In this document: one piece after another, positions 36,320-45,116 of the stretch
How positions within the stretch are numbered: position 1 is the stretch's first letter
Layout of the letters: the number at the start of each line of letters is the position of its first letter
Source: Deltaproteobacteria bacterium
Lineage (GTDB): Bacteria; Desulfobacterota; Desulfobacteria; Desulfobacterales; SpSt-501
Direction of reading: 5' to 3'
DNA length: 64,000 nucleotides
NCBI GenBank assembly: GCA_016219005.1
Contig: JACRCN010000084.1
Span: 1 to 64,000 of the forward strand
Program-made: the position numbers and the translations under genes
Notes under the pieces: model-generated
What the model was told of the DNA's origin: nothing
Database searches by the model: none
Seen by the model: only the letters and a program-made list of their open reading frames with translations

Positions 36320-37555
36320 ATGACGATCAATCTGCAAGACCTTCGGGAATCCAACGAGTTTCTCAACTATATCCTCGACAACATGGGGGCGGCGGTTCTG
36401 ATCGCCGACGAAAATTTCCAGATCCATCAGTTCAACGACTCGTTCCTCAATCTTTTCGACAGCGCCGCCGTTATTGCGACCATCAAGACCTTCGGTGAGG
36501 TCAGCGGCTGTGTCAATGCCGTGAAGGAAAACAAGCCATGCGGCGAAACCTCGGCCTGCGCCGCCTGCGTCCTGCGACATTCGCTCATCCAAACGATGAT
36601 CGCCGATGCGCCGGTGGACCGCAAGCCTCTCCATCGCATCTTCTACATAAAGGGGCAGGCGGTTCAAAAATACCTGCGGTTTACCACGCGGCGCATCGTC
36701 TACCAGGGCCGCACGATGATCCTCGTCATCATCTATGACGTTTCGGACATCGAGCGTCAGAAAGTCGAGCTGCAGAGCAAGCAGGCGATGATCGACGAGG
36801 ACCTCAAGGCCGCCGCGGCCATTCAGCGCAGCCTGCTCCCCGATGGCAACCCATCCATTCCGAATCTGCGGGTGGCCTGGAGGTTCGACCCCTGCGGGCG
36901 CATCGGAGGGGACATCTTCAACATCCATCGCGTGGACGAAAACCAGGTGGGACTTTACATGCTGGATGTATGCGGCCACGGGGTGCCGGCGGCGCTGATA
37001 GCGGTGGCGGCCTCTCAGTTTCTCGCGGGACCGCGGGGCCTGCTGGGGGGCGGCTGCCAGCTGGCCTCGCCGGAAACCGTGCTCAACCACATCAACGAGG
37101 CGTTTCCGTTTGAACGCTTCGACACCTATTTCAGCATTGTCTGCATGAGCATCGACATCCGTCGGGGGGTTCTCACTTACGGCGGCGCCGGGCACCCGCC
37201 GCCGGTGCTGCTGCATGCCGACGGGGTCCTGGAAACGTTGGGCTACCGCGGCCCGGTCATCGGATTCGGTTCAGACAGCGCCTACCGCCAGAGGGAGATG
37301 CGCCTGGAGCCGGGAGACAAGATCATCCTCTACACCGACGGCCTCACGGAAAACCGCGGCCGCGAGGGCCGGGCATTCGGCAGGGACAAGTTTTACAGCA
37401 TCCTGCGTGAGTTCGAGCGCAGCCCGGTGGAGGAACTGGTGGGCGGCCTGCACACGGAGGTGCAAGCCTTTTTAAAAGGCGTGAGGCCCGACGACGACAT
37501 CAGCCTGCTGGGCGTGGAATACACCGGAGCGGCGGCGAGCCACTTTGCCATATGA
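36320..37555 (+). CDS. PAS domain-containing PP2C-family (SpoIIE/RsbU-type) serine phosphatase
   Basis: 411 residues. PAS sensor (about 10-130; ILDNMGAAVLIADENFQIHQFND) with the Cys-rich insert CGETSACAACVLR seen in many deltaproteobacterial PAS domains, a short coiled linker (AAAIQRSLLPDG), then the SpoIIE phosphatase (about 185-405): RIGGDIFNIHRVDEN and LDVCGHGVPAAL supply metal-binding aspartates, and YTDGLTENR plus DDDISLLGVEY close the site. Likely acts on an anti-anti-sigma factor; none is encoded nearby. Confidence 0.9.
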   Translation: MTINLQDLRESNEFLNYILDNMGAAVLIADENFQIHQFNDSFLNLFDSAAVIATIKTFGEVSGCVNAVKENKPCGETSACAACVLRHSLIQTMIADAPVDRKPLHRIFYIKGQAVQKYLRFTTRRIVYQGRTMILVIIYDVSDIERQKVELQSKQAMIDEDLKAAAAIQRSLLPDGNPSIPNLRVAWRFDPCGRIGGDIFNIHRVDENQVGLYMLDVCGHGVPAALIAVAASQFLAGPRGLLGGGCQLASPETVLNHINEAFPFERFDTYFSIVCMSIDIRRGVLTYGGAGHPPPVLLHADGVLETLGYRGPVIGFGSDSAYRQREMRLEPGDKIILYTDGLTENRGREGRAFGRDKFYSILREFERSPVEELVGGLHTEVQAFLKGVRPDDDISLLGVEYTGAAASHFAI

Positions 37556-37587
37556 ATTTTCCTGCCGGACTTGCGGGGAAAATTCAT
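37552..37587. terminator. Inverted repeat at the end of the PP2C gene
   Basis: Perfect 11-base arms ATGAATTTTCC (37552-37562) and GGAAAATTCAT (37577-37587) around a 14-base loop, overlapping the stop codon. There is no U run, so termination is possible rather than certain. Confidence 0.4.
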
Positions 37588-37964
37588 TGATGCGGAGGGC
37601 ATCCCTCCTATTTTTTCCGGGACCGCGCAACACCTTCTCTCTCAGGCCATTTCCCCACAATGCACCCTTGACAGGGGCCTCACGAGTACAAAGAATCGTA
37701 AAAAGTAGTGGCTCTCTTTGCTCATCTCTATCTCGCCTGCTTTCCGGAATGCCACGCATAGTGAAGTGTGAGTGTAGCTTGGAAATAACCCGGAAAATTT
37801 TAGCACGGTGACGACGCCAGAATAACTGAAATACTGATACCATCCAACCTATCACCAAATCGATCATTATGGGATATTTGATTTTCCACAATCTTTCGTG
37901 TGTCACCAGACTCTCGGCCGATGGAAAGGGACAAATTCTTCACCGATGTGAGGAGGGTAAAAAA
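37588..37964. other. Intergenic region, no gene seen
   Basis: About 377 bases between the PP2C phosphatase and the TPR lipoprotein. Open frames here lack ribosome sites and family character. The final bases carry GAGGAGGGT, the ribosome site of the next gene. Confidence 0.35.
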
Positions 37965-38657
37965 ATGACCCAAATAGCCAGGGAAAATGGTACGGTTTTG
38001 ACTGCGCTCCTGTTAGTGTTCCTCGCCACACTTTCATGTTCGACGGGATATAACAAATATGCGGATGAATATTATGCACAAGGTAAGATTTATTATGAGA
38101 ACATGGAGTATGACAGATCCATTGACAGCTTCACAAAGGTATTGGAACTGGCACCGGACGGAGACGAAAACAACAGGGTCTACTATATGAGAGGTAGATC
38201 TTATTTGAAAAACAGACAATATGACCAGGCGATATACGATTTTTCAAAGGCCCTGGATTTAACCGGGAAAAGCGATAAACCGATGAGGTTTCTGGTTTAT
38301 GAAGTGAGAGGGGATGGTTATTTCGGAAAGAAGGCCTGGCCGAACGCTATACAGGACTATTCTATGGCCATTTCCCTGCTGCCGGAACATGAAAATGTTA
38401 AATATGTTTACCTGAATAGGGGCTGGGCATCACTTAACAACAACGATCTGGAGTCTGCGATAAAGGACTTCAGTAAAGCAACATCGATCGATCCAAAACT
38501 TGCTGAAGCCTATTATGGACGGGGAACAGCCTGGTTAAAGAAGGCAGATCCTCAACGTGCTTTGCCTGACGCAAAAGAGGCATTAAGGCTGAAACCAGAC
38601 GTTGTGAAATACGACGATTTTGTCTATGAGATCAGTTCAGGCACCAAGACAAAATAG
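37965..38657 (+). CDS. TPR-repeat lipoprotein
   Basis: 230 residues. N-terminal signal ending LATLSCSTG, with lipobox-like LSC at Cys25, then at least four tetratricopeptide repeats: ADEYYAQGKIYYENMEYDRSI, RVYYMRGRSYLKNRQYDQAI, YLNRGWASLNNNDLESAI and AYYGRGTAWLKKADPQRAL, each with the small residue/Tyr pattern of TPR helix pairs. Probably a periplasmic or outer-membrane scaffold. GAGGAGGGT precedes the ATG at 37965; the longer upstream frame is not used. Confidence 0.83.
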   Translation: MTQIARENGTVLTALLLVFLATLSCSTGYNKYADEYYAQGKIYYENMEYDRSIDSFTKVLELAPDGDENNRVYYMRGRSYLKNRQYDQAIYDFSKALDLTGKSDKPMRFLVYEVRGDGYFGKKAWPNAIQDYSMAISLLPEHENVKYVYLNRGWASLNNNDLESAIKDFSKATSIDPKLAEAYYGRGTAWLKKADPQRALPDAKEALRLKPDVVKYDDFVYEISSGTKTK

Positions 38658-38723
38658 GTTTCGACAGGCCGGACGGATCGGTGGCTCCGGGAAGTCGGAC
38701 AGAAAAGTTCGCTTTTTAAGGGA

Positions 38724-39962
38724 CTAAAATTGCTCCGCGGATGTTATAAAGCAGCCTCCACCTGATCCGCCTCCAGAACTTGTTGCTGCAGCTGGTTCCG
38801 TAACCTTATAGATGATTCCGTTGGCAGAAAAATGCGCTAAGTATAATTCTCCATCCTCATTCTCACCAAAAGCCGTAATTAACAGGTCTGTATCCAACAC
38901 CTGCTCGCTGATCCAGGCACCGGAAGCATCACGAGAGGCCTCCCAGATTATCCCCGAACAAAAATCCGCATAGAAATAGACACTCTCTAAGCCTGGGTAC
39001 AAATTACCTCGATACCGGTAACCGCCGGTGATGGAGCAGTTGCCAAGAGAATGCTCGTATTCAATAACGGGTAAAGTCAAGGACCCGTCGTTGCAGTTTG
39101 TGCTCGGGTTAAAGCAATGATTGCCCTCCATCAAGCGCCATCCGTAATTTTCACCACCCAAGCTGCTTGCCTGCTGGAAGTTAACTTCCTCCCAGCTGTT
39201 CTCCCCCACATCAGCGATCAACAGGTCGCCCAGAAGGCGATCAAAACTGAAACGCCACGGATTTCGCAAACCCAGCGCCCAAATTTCAGGGTTTGCATTC
39301 GGATTGCCAATAAAAGGATTGTCAAGCGGTATTCCATAGGGAAAACCGGCGTCGACATCGATTCTCAATATCTTGCCCAACATGGAGCCAAGGTTCTGTG
39401 CATTGTTCAAGGGATCACCGCCGGAGCCGCCATCACCCATCCCTATATATAGGAACCCATCCGGCCCGAATTGCAGCTGTCCGCCATTATGGTTGGCGAA
39501 AGGTTGTGGAATAGCGAGAAGAATGGCAGCGGAGGCCGGATCGACCACGTTAGGATCGATGGAGACGCTGTAGCGGGCAATCACTGTATCCCCATTCAGG
39601 TCAGTGTAGTCGACGAACAGAAATCCGTTTGCAGGATAGTCCGGATGAAACGCCACGCTAAGCAGCCCACGCTCACCCCCGGTGGTTATAAGCGCTCCGA
39701 TATCCAAAAACGGCGCGGGAAGCAGCTGTTGCCCATCGTAGACAAGAATTTTTCCGGCTTGAAGGGTGATGAAAAGCCTGCCCGAGCCATCGCCGGCGTG
39801 AGTAATGGCAACCGGGCTGTCGATACCGGTGATGACGGGCTCGAGTTGAACGTTGGGGACGGCGCCTGCAAGACTCGGGCAGACCGCGACATAGGCACCG
39901 AAAAGAACCAGAACAAATTTTCTATTCCTTGATTTTGACCATGGAGTGAGTGGGTGGCTCAT
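38724..39962 (-). CDS. PQQ-dependent sugar (glucose/sorbosone) dehydrogenase-like exported protein
   Basis: 412-residue secreted beta-propeller: signal peptide RKFVLVLFGAYVAVCPSLAGA, then GSH-type propeller motifs GRLFITLQAGKILVYD, ERGLLSVAFHPDYPANGFLFVDY, HNGGQLQFGPDGFLYIGMGDGG and LGLRNPWRFSFD, the order found in Asd/YliI soluble glucose dehydrogenases. Calcium and PQQ sites are inferred from family. The end GGGSGGGCFITSA resembles the Gly-rich CFIATA sorting tail of Desulfobacterota exoproteins but stops after AEQF without a membrane anchor. GGGAGGA precedes the ATG at 39962. Confidence 0.85.
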   Translation of the reverse strand: MSHPLTPWSKSRNRKFVLVLFGAYVAVCPSLAGAVPNVQLEPVITGIDSPVAITHAGDGSGRLFITLQAGKILVYDGQQLLPAPFLDIGALITTGGERGLLSVAFHPDYPANGFLFVDYTDLNGDTVIARYSVSIDPNVVDPASAAILLAIPQPFANHNGGQLQFGPDGFLYIGMGDGGSGGDPLNNAQNLGSMLGKILRIDVDAGFPYGIPLDNPFIGNPNANPEIWALGLRNPWRFSFDRLLGDLLIADVGENSWEEVNFQQASSLGGENYGWRLMEGNHCFNPSTNCNDGSLTLPVIEYEHSLGNCSITGGYRYRGNLYPGLESVYFYADFCSGIIWEASRDASGAWISEQVLDTDLLITAFGENEDGELYLAHFSANGIIYKVTEPAAATSSGGGSGGGCFITSAEQF

Positions 39963-40180
39963 GGGGGTCCTCCCAGGGCATTGGATTTCGTCCAAGAACG
40001 GATCTGACAATTTCGTCCGTTGCGATAACAATAAGAATTGCAGCCCTTCGAGTAAAGTCGACTGTCCCAAGGCATAAGGCGTAGACTGTATATGTTCCTT
40101 CGTCGCAGCGGCCCGCCTCGGGCGTCCGCTGAACTCAAGCGTTCGCGGCCTATGACGGCACGGTTCCGGGAGGCATCCGC

Positions 40181-40485
40181 ATGGCAAAAATGCCGTATGA
40201 AAAGCGGAACAGGATCGGGCACATCACTCTGAATCGTCCGGACGCTCATAATGCACTCGATGACGAACTGAACAGTGCGCTCTGGACTGTCTGGGGCGAC
40301 TTTGCTATGAATGGTATCTTGATGCAGGCATACTCACGGGGGCCGGCAAGACCTTCTGCTCGGGAGCGACCGGAAGACCCTTATTCCCAAATGGGAGAAG
40401 GAAACGATCCTCGATAGGATGGATCGCACGCTGGATGACGCGCTCCGTTCAGGCCCTGCACCCGGAAGCGCCGACCAACGGCTGA
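40181..40485 (+). pseudogene. Enoyl-CoA hydratase remnant
   Basis: Begins as YEKRNRIGHITLNRPDAHNALDDELN, an unmistakable crotonase N-terminus, then loses its frame around 40325: shifted by one, the bases read GILTGAGKTFCSGA, the oxyanion strand. The stretch between is shortened and the rest of the fold is missing; the shifted frame stops at 40483-40485. Frameshift plus deletions make it non-functional. Confidence 0.7.
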
Positions 40486-40570
40486 GCCGTGAACGTCGCC
40501 GCTGATCGTCGTCATGCTTGCCGCTCGCCGCATCTGGCCTTTTCCATCACCTCACTGCCCAGGAGGCGCC

Positions 40571-40975
40571 ATGACCAGACACCTCATCAGTTCCGGATCG
40601 ACCTTCGAACAGGAAATCGGCTATTCGCGTGCCGTCGTCGACGGTGACTGGGTGTTCGTTTCGGGCACGACGGGTTTCGACTACTCCACCATGTCCATTG
40701 CGGATGGTCTTCTTGAGCAGACTGAACAATGCCTGAAGAACATCGACGCCGCCCTGCGCCAAGCTGGGTCAAGTCTGAATGACGTTGTCCGCGTGACGTA
40801 CGTCCTTCCCAATGGAGCGGAATTCCCTGAATGCTGGCCGGTGCTGCGCAAATGCTTTGGTGAGATTCGTCCCGCCGCCATGATGATTTCCGCAGGTCTC
40901 GCGGACGCTCGCATGCGGATCGAAATTGAAGTCACGGCCCGCAAGCGCTGCGGGTCAACTGCCCTTCCCCCGTAG
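40571..40975 (+). CDS. RidA family (YjgF/YER057c/UK114) protein
   Basis: 134 residues. Typical RidA order: GSTFEQEIGYSRAVVDGDWVFVSGTTG, EQTEQCLKNIDAALRQAGSSLNDVVRVTYVLP, and the C-terminal PAAMMISAGLADARMRIEIEVTA, in which the usual Arg of the deaminase site region (MRIEIE) is present. RidA trimers hydrolyse reactive enamines/imines made by PLP enzymes; a PLP aminotransferase gene is 115 bases downstream, supporting that role. AGGAGG precedes the ATG at 40571. Confidence 0.88.
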   Translation: MTRHLISSGSTFEQEIGYSRAVVDGDWVFVSGTTGFDYSTMSIADGLLEQTEQCLKNIDAALRQAGSSLNDVVRVTYVLPNGAEFPECWPVLRKCFGEIRPAAMMISAGLADARMRIEIEVTARKRCGSTALPP

Positions 40976-41050
40976 GGGCGCAGCTGCGGTTGGGACGCGG
41001 GGAGAGGAGGCTGCGCTTGAAAGCATCGGGTTGCAGTATCCACGACAGGA

Positions 41051-41088
41051 GCCATCTCAAAAGTAGCAGATCACAGCCGAGGGCAAGG
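41051..41088. repeat. Truncated copy of the 144-bp palindromic element
   Basis: 35 of 38 bases match the left end of the element at 28606-28749. The copy stops at the aminotransferase ATG and even supplies its ribosome site (GAGGGCAAGG). Confidence 0.6.
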
Positions 41089-41090
41089 TT

Positions 41091-42239
41091 ATGACAATCC
41101 TCGAATCACAAAGACATTTGTTCGATATGCCCGATGAAATCGCCTATTTCAATTGTGCGTATAACTCACCCCTTTTGAATGAATCACGAAAGCGGCTGCT
41201 TTCCGGTGTTGACACCAAGCGCCATCCTTGGCAACGCGTGCCGGAGAGTTTTTTCGATGATGCGGAAACGATACGCCGCCTGTCTTCCGATATTTTTGGC
41301 GGTGACGCCGACGGATATGCCGTTGTTCCCGCGGCAAGCTATGGTCTGAGCACCGCGGCTCGCGCCGTGGAACCGCACCTGAAACCTGGCGACCGGATCG
41401 TCGTCATCGCGGAGGAATTTCCGAGCAACGTGTTGCCCTGGAGAAGAACGGCACATGAAACCGGTGCCGTTCTGACGACCGTTCCAGCACCTGAGCACGG
41501 CAGTTGGACAAAGGCGATCCTGGAAAAAATCGAAAAAGGAGTGAGAGTTGTTGCAGTATCCCCCTGCCACTGGACAAACGGGGCTTTTATCGATCTGGTT
41601 CCAATCAGCCGAGCGTGCCGTGAAGTGAATGGCATCCTGGTGGTCGATGCGACACAAGCGCTGGCTGCCATGCCTTTGTCCATCAAAGAGGTCAAGCCGG
41701 ATTTTCTTGTGGTCGCCGGTTACAAGTGGCTTTTGGGCCCATATGGGTTCAGCCTGCTTTATGTGTCTGAGCCGTGGCGTGATGCCCGCCCGCTCGAGGA
41801 AACATGGCTGGCGCGGCAGAATGCCGGAGATTTCACGGCCCTGGTCAAATATTCCGATACGTATATGCCTGGAGCGCGAAGGTTCGATGTAGGGGAAAAA
41901 TGCACCGCCACGATCCTGCCCGGCGCCATCGCCGCGTTGGAGCAGATCAAGGCCTGGGGGATCCCGGCAATCGCGGAGTCACTATCGGCTATGAACAGAA
42001 GAATCGGTGCCCATCTTGAACGACTTGGGTTTCAGTTGCCGGATGAATCCCAACGGTGTCCGCACATGTTTGGCGCCCTCTTGCCGAGAACGTACACAGG
42101 GAATTTGGTGACCGAGTTAAAGACGAGAAATATCTACATCAGCCAGCGGGGAAATGCGCTGCGCTTTGCGCCGCATCTTCACGTGAACGATCATGACGTG
42201 AACCGCCTCCTGGAAACGTTGGAGATTTTGGTGAAGTGA
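41091..42239 (+). CDS. Aminotransferase class V-fold PLP-dependent enzyme
   Basis: 382 residues of the NifS/CsdA fold: DEIAYFNCAYNSPL near the start, YAVVPAASYGLSTAAR, ILVVDATQALAAMPLS with the Asp that contacts the pyridine nitrogen, and the PLP lysine in VVAGYKWLLGPYG. The cysteine-loop of true desulfurases is not apparent, so selenocysteine-lyase/isopenicillin-epimerase-like or kynureninase-like roles are possible. It lies after a RidA gene, consistent with a PLP enzyme producing reactive imines. Its start abuts a repeat fragment that carries the ribosome site. Confidence 0.85.
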   Translation: MTILESQRHLFDMPDEIAYFNCAYNSPLLNESRKRLLSGVDTKRHPWQRVPESFFDDAETIRRLSSDIFGGDADGYAVVPAASYGLSTAARAVEPHLKPGDRIVVIAEEFPSNVLPWRRTAHETGAVLTTVPAPEHGSWTKAILEKIEKGVRVVAVSPCHWTNGAFIDLVPISRACREVNGILVVDATQALAAMPLSIKEVKPDFLVVAGYKWLLGPYGFSLLYVSEPWRDARPLEETWLARQNAGDFTALVKYSDTYMPGARRFDVGEKCTATILPGAIAALEQIKAWGIPAIAESLSAMNRRIGAHLERLGFQLPDESQRCPHMFGALLPRTYTGNLVTELKTRNIYISQRGNALRFAPHLHVNDHDVNRLLETLEILVK

Positions 42240-42332
42240 CGGTTATTGCGCCCAACCATCGGTTCAACGCGGGTGCACATGCCGCTGCTCGCCACGATCG
42301 CCGGTTAACTTGTCGACCCGGTTGCTCGCCAG

Positions 42333-42533
42333 TCACCCGGACCGTTTCATCCCCGTGGGGAATGGCGGACCGCCGCCGGCCCTGTCGGAGGCGGCGGACG
42401 AATTCCTCTTCATGCAGGCGATCTCAAATGCCCCGCCTTCGATCTTCAATGCCTTGGCCCGGACCAACGCTTCCGCCACCTTGTGGCGCGCCGACTCGAT
42501 GATCCGTCCAAACGTTTGACGAGAAATGCCCAT
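42333..42533 (-). pseudogene. DUF134 family protein, C-terminal remnant
   Basis: Reads MGISRQTFGRIIESARHKVA then EALVRAKALKIEGGAFEI, which is the helix-turn-helix recognition helix and following segment of DUF134 (sigma-70 region 4-like) proteins. The N-terminal half is absent: coding similarity stops where the methionine aminopeptidase gene ends (42536). A bit of sequence like the right end of the palindromic element (42537-42549) lies exactly at the junction. Confidence 0.55.
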
Positions 42534-42535
42534 TT

Positions 42536-43435
42536 TTAAGATAGCTTCAAGTCGAAAGGCGTGAGACTCTCGTATCCGCCGGCGGTGACGAGGATGGTCT
42601 GCTCGAACTGCGCGGAGAGGGACCCGTCGCGGGTGACGGCGGTCCATTCGTCGTCGAGGATTTTGAGTTCCTTGCGGCCGAAATTGATCATGGGTTCGAT
42701 GGTGAAGACCATGCCCGGGATCAGGGTGAGCCCGTCCCCCTTGCGGCCGAAGTGCGGCACCTGGGGCGGCTCGTGGAAATCGAATCCGATGCCGTGCCCC
42801 ACGAACTCCCGCACGACGGAGCAGTTCTCGGACTCCGCATAGTCCTGGATCGCCCAACCGATGTCGCCGACGGTGTGGCCGGGTTTCACCATGGCCATGC
42901 CGCGGTGCAGGCACTCGCGGGCCACGGCGACGATCTTGCGGGCGTCCGGTTGCGGGGTGCCTACGAAGAAGGTCTGATTCGCGTCGGCATAGTAGCCGTC
43001 CAGGATCGAGGTGACGTCGACGTTCACGATGTCGCCGTCCTTGAGCACGCGCTTGCCGGGGATCCCGTGGCAGATGACCTCGTTGACCGATACGCAGACG
43101 CTCTTGGGGTAGCCGCGGTAGTGGAGAGGCGCGGGGACGGCACCGTTTTGCACGGTGAACTCGTGCACCCAGGTGTTGATGTCGTCGGTGGTGATGCCGG
43201 GCCGGATGCGCGGGGCGACCAGATCCAGGGTCTCCACCACCAGGCGGCCGGTGCGGCGGATCGCTGCAATGTCCTTCTCCGTTTTGATGCGGATGCGGTA
43301 TTTGCGGGCGTAAACTTCCCCGATGTCGGCAAGCAGGACTGCGTCCTCCTTGCCCACGCAGCATTTCTTGTATTTAAGACCGCTGCCGCAGGGGCACGGG
43401 TCGTTGCGCCCGATCTTGACTGGTTTCAGTTTCAT
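42536..43435 (-). CDS. map: Methionine aminopeptidase type I with N-terminal SEC-C motif
   Basis: 299 residues. N-terminal SEC-C zinc motif ([18 protein letters not shown], residues 9-26), then the peptidase: [36 protein letters not shown] supplying two metal-binding aspartates, [18 protein letters not shown] with the metal His, [11 protein letters not shown] with the first Glu, and [11 protein letters not shown] with the last. This variant with SEC-C occurs in many anaerobes and Gram-positives. It removes initiator Met in the cytoplasm. Confidence 0.93.
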   Translation of the reverse strand: MKLKPVKIGRNDPCPCGSGLKYKKCCVGKEDAVLLADIGEVYARKYRIRIKTEKDIAAIRRTGRLVVETLDLVAPRIRPGITTDDINTWVHEFTVQNGAVPAPLHYRGYPKSVCVSVNEVICHGIPGKRVLKDGDIVNVDVTSILDGYYADANQTFFVGTPQPDARKIVAVARECLHRGMAMVKPGHTVGDIGWAIQDYAESENCSVVREFVGHGIGFDFHEPPQVPHFGRKGDGLTLIPGMVFTIEPMINFGRKELKILDDEWTAVTRDGSLSAQFEQTILVTAGGYESLTPFDLKLS

Positions 43436-43655
43436 TCGTACCGGCTCAATGCACCTTTCGCTTCTGAAAACTGCTTTCGATCGTGCAATTTGTTATCATC
43501 TAATACATCTGCTCGTCCAATTCAACCTTGCCGCAGCGGCAGCTGCGGAATTCGGCATATCAATTCCCGCAGGACTCCGTGCAGGCAGGCTGAGGGTACC
43601 CGAACGACGTTAAAATCCAAGCCATCAACATACCGGATAGAACCGTCCTTCGGGG

Positions 43656-44414
43656 TCAGGATATTGAGGTATCCCGGCAGGTGCGCCAGTCGGTTATCGC
43701 GTCCGTCGTGACCGCATCGCTTCGGATGATGGACTGGCACTCTATTCGATTCATCATTTCGTGAATATCCCCCGCCGCAATCGATTTCCCGGCCTTCATG
43801 AGGACAAGGGTATCCGCGAGGCGTTGGATTTCATTGACGGAGTGGGTCACATAAAGGATCGGGATCAGAAACGCGCGCGGCAGTTTTGCAATAAACGGCA
43901 GAACTTCCTCCTTGCGGGCTTCATCGAGGGAGGACAGCGGTTCATCCATCAACAGCAGCCGGGGACTGGTCAGGAGCGCCCGTCCAATGGCGACTCGCTG
44001 CTTTTCACCACCGGAAAGCTTTGCTGGCCGCCGGTCGAGAAGGCGTTCAATGTCGAGCAGATCTACCGCCTGATCGAGGCCGATATAGCGCCGGCGGTGC
44101 GGGGTCAGCTTCATCCCGTAGGTCAGATTGCCGCGAACGGTCAGGTGCGGGAACAGACGACCGTCCTGGAAAATATAACCGATGGAGCGTTTTTCAGGCG
44201 GCTGTTCGATGCCGCGGTCGGAATCGAAAAGAACCCGGTCTTCAACTACGATGCGGCCTTTATCCGGCCGACTCAGACCGGCGACCATGTTGATCACCGA
44301 TGTCTTTCCGGCGCCGGACGGCCCAAAGAGGGCCGTGATGCCGGCGTTTTGAGTCCGGAAGGCCGCATCCACCCGGAAACTCCCCTGCTGCCTGACCACC
44401 TGGATATCGAGCAT
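43656..44414 (-). CDS. modC: Molybdate ABC transporter ATP-binding protein, short form
   Basis: 252 residues of the ABC ATPase fold: Walker A GPSGAGKTS, Q-loop YIFQDGRLFPHLTV, signature LSGGEKQRVAIGRALL, Walker B LLLMDEPLSSLD and H-loop VTHS. Full-length ModC carries a C-terminal TOBE/Mop molybdate domain of about 120 residues; here the frame ends soon after GDIHEMMNRIE with a tail that does not look like it. A shifted downstream frame (near 43560-43700) reads RDNRLAHLPG, possibly the remains of that domain. It starts 3 bases after the modB stop. Confidence 0.85.
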   Translation of the reverse strand: MLDIQVVRQQGSFRVDAAFRTQNAGITALFGPSGAGKTSVINMVAGLSRPDKGRIVVEDRVLFDSDRGIEQPPEKRSIGYIFQDGRLFPHLTVRGNLTYGMKLTPHRRRYIGLDQAVDLLDIERLLDRRPAKLSGGEKQRVAIGRALLTSPRLLLMDEPLSSLDEARKEEVLPFIAKLPRAFLIPILYVTHSVNEIQRLADTLVLMKAGKSIAAGDIHEMMNRIECQSIIRSDAVTTDAITDWRTCRDTSIS

Positions 44415-44417
44415 GGC

Positions 44418-45116
44418 TCACCCCTTTAACCGGCGATCGAGATGTCGTGCCAGCAGTTCCGAGGCAACGAGGGCCAGCAGCGCCAGGACGACGGAGATGA
44501 TGCAGAGCCGCAAGGCGCCGGCTTCACCGCCCGGCACCTGTGTCAAGGAGTACAGCGCGAGCGGAAGCGTTCGGGTCTGGCCGGGGATGTTGGAAACAAA
44601 CATGATGGTCGCCCCGAATTCACTCAGGCTGCGGGCGAAGCACAGAATCACGCCGGCCAAGACGCCGGGCATGATCAAGGGCAGCGTCACGCTAAAAAAG
44701 ACTCGCAGGGGACGAGCGCCCAACGTCCGGGCAGCTGCCTCAAGCCCCTGATCGACTGCTTCGATCGAAAGCCGGACTGCCCTCACCAGCAGGGGGAAGG
44801 CCATGACCGCAGATGCCAGGGCGGCCCCTTTCCAGTTGAAGCTGAAGCTGAGGCCGATGGTTTTCTGAAGTAGTGATCCCAGGTGCCCGTTCTTGCCCAT
44901 GAGCATGAGCAGGGTGTAGCCGGTCACGACCGGAGGCAGAACGAGCGGCAGGTGCACCAACCCGTCCAGCAGGATCTTTCCAGGGAACTTGAACCGCGCC
45001 AGCACCCAGGCAATGGCAATGCCTGCGGGGAGGCTGCCGATGACGGCCCACCCCGACACCCACAGGCTTAGACGCAGCGACTCGACCTCCAGTGCGGTAA
45101 GGGAAAGAGACTCCAT
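44418..45116 (-). CDS. modB: Molybdate ABC transporter permease
   Basis: 232-residue inner-membrane permease with five to six hydrophobic helices. VLPPVVTGYTLLMLMGKNGHLG is the ModB periplasmic segment and AARTLGARPLRVFFSVTLPLIMPGVLAG is the EAA coupling loop that docks on ModC. The ATG at 45116 shares a base with the modA stop (TGATG), giving coupled translation. Transports molybdate, or tungstate, with ModA and ModC. Confidence 0.93.
   Translation of the reverse strand: MESLSLTALEVESLRLSLWVSGWAVIGSLPAGIAIAWVLARFKFPGKILLDGLVHLPLVLPPVVTGYTLLMLMGKNGHLGSLLQKTIGLSFSFNWKGAALASAVMAFPLLVRAVRLSIEAVDQGLEAAARTLGARPLRVFFSVTLPLIMPGVLAGVILCFARSLSEFGATIMFVSNIPGQTRTLPLALYSLTQVPGGEAGALRLCIISVVLALLALVASELLARHLDRRLKG

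Noticed and set aside
37472-37906. Minus-strand frame in the gap after the PP2C gene
   Set aside because: It starts in low-similarity sequence and ends inside the phosphatase antisense; no ribosome site.
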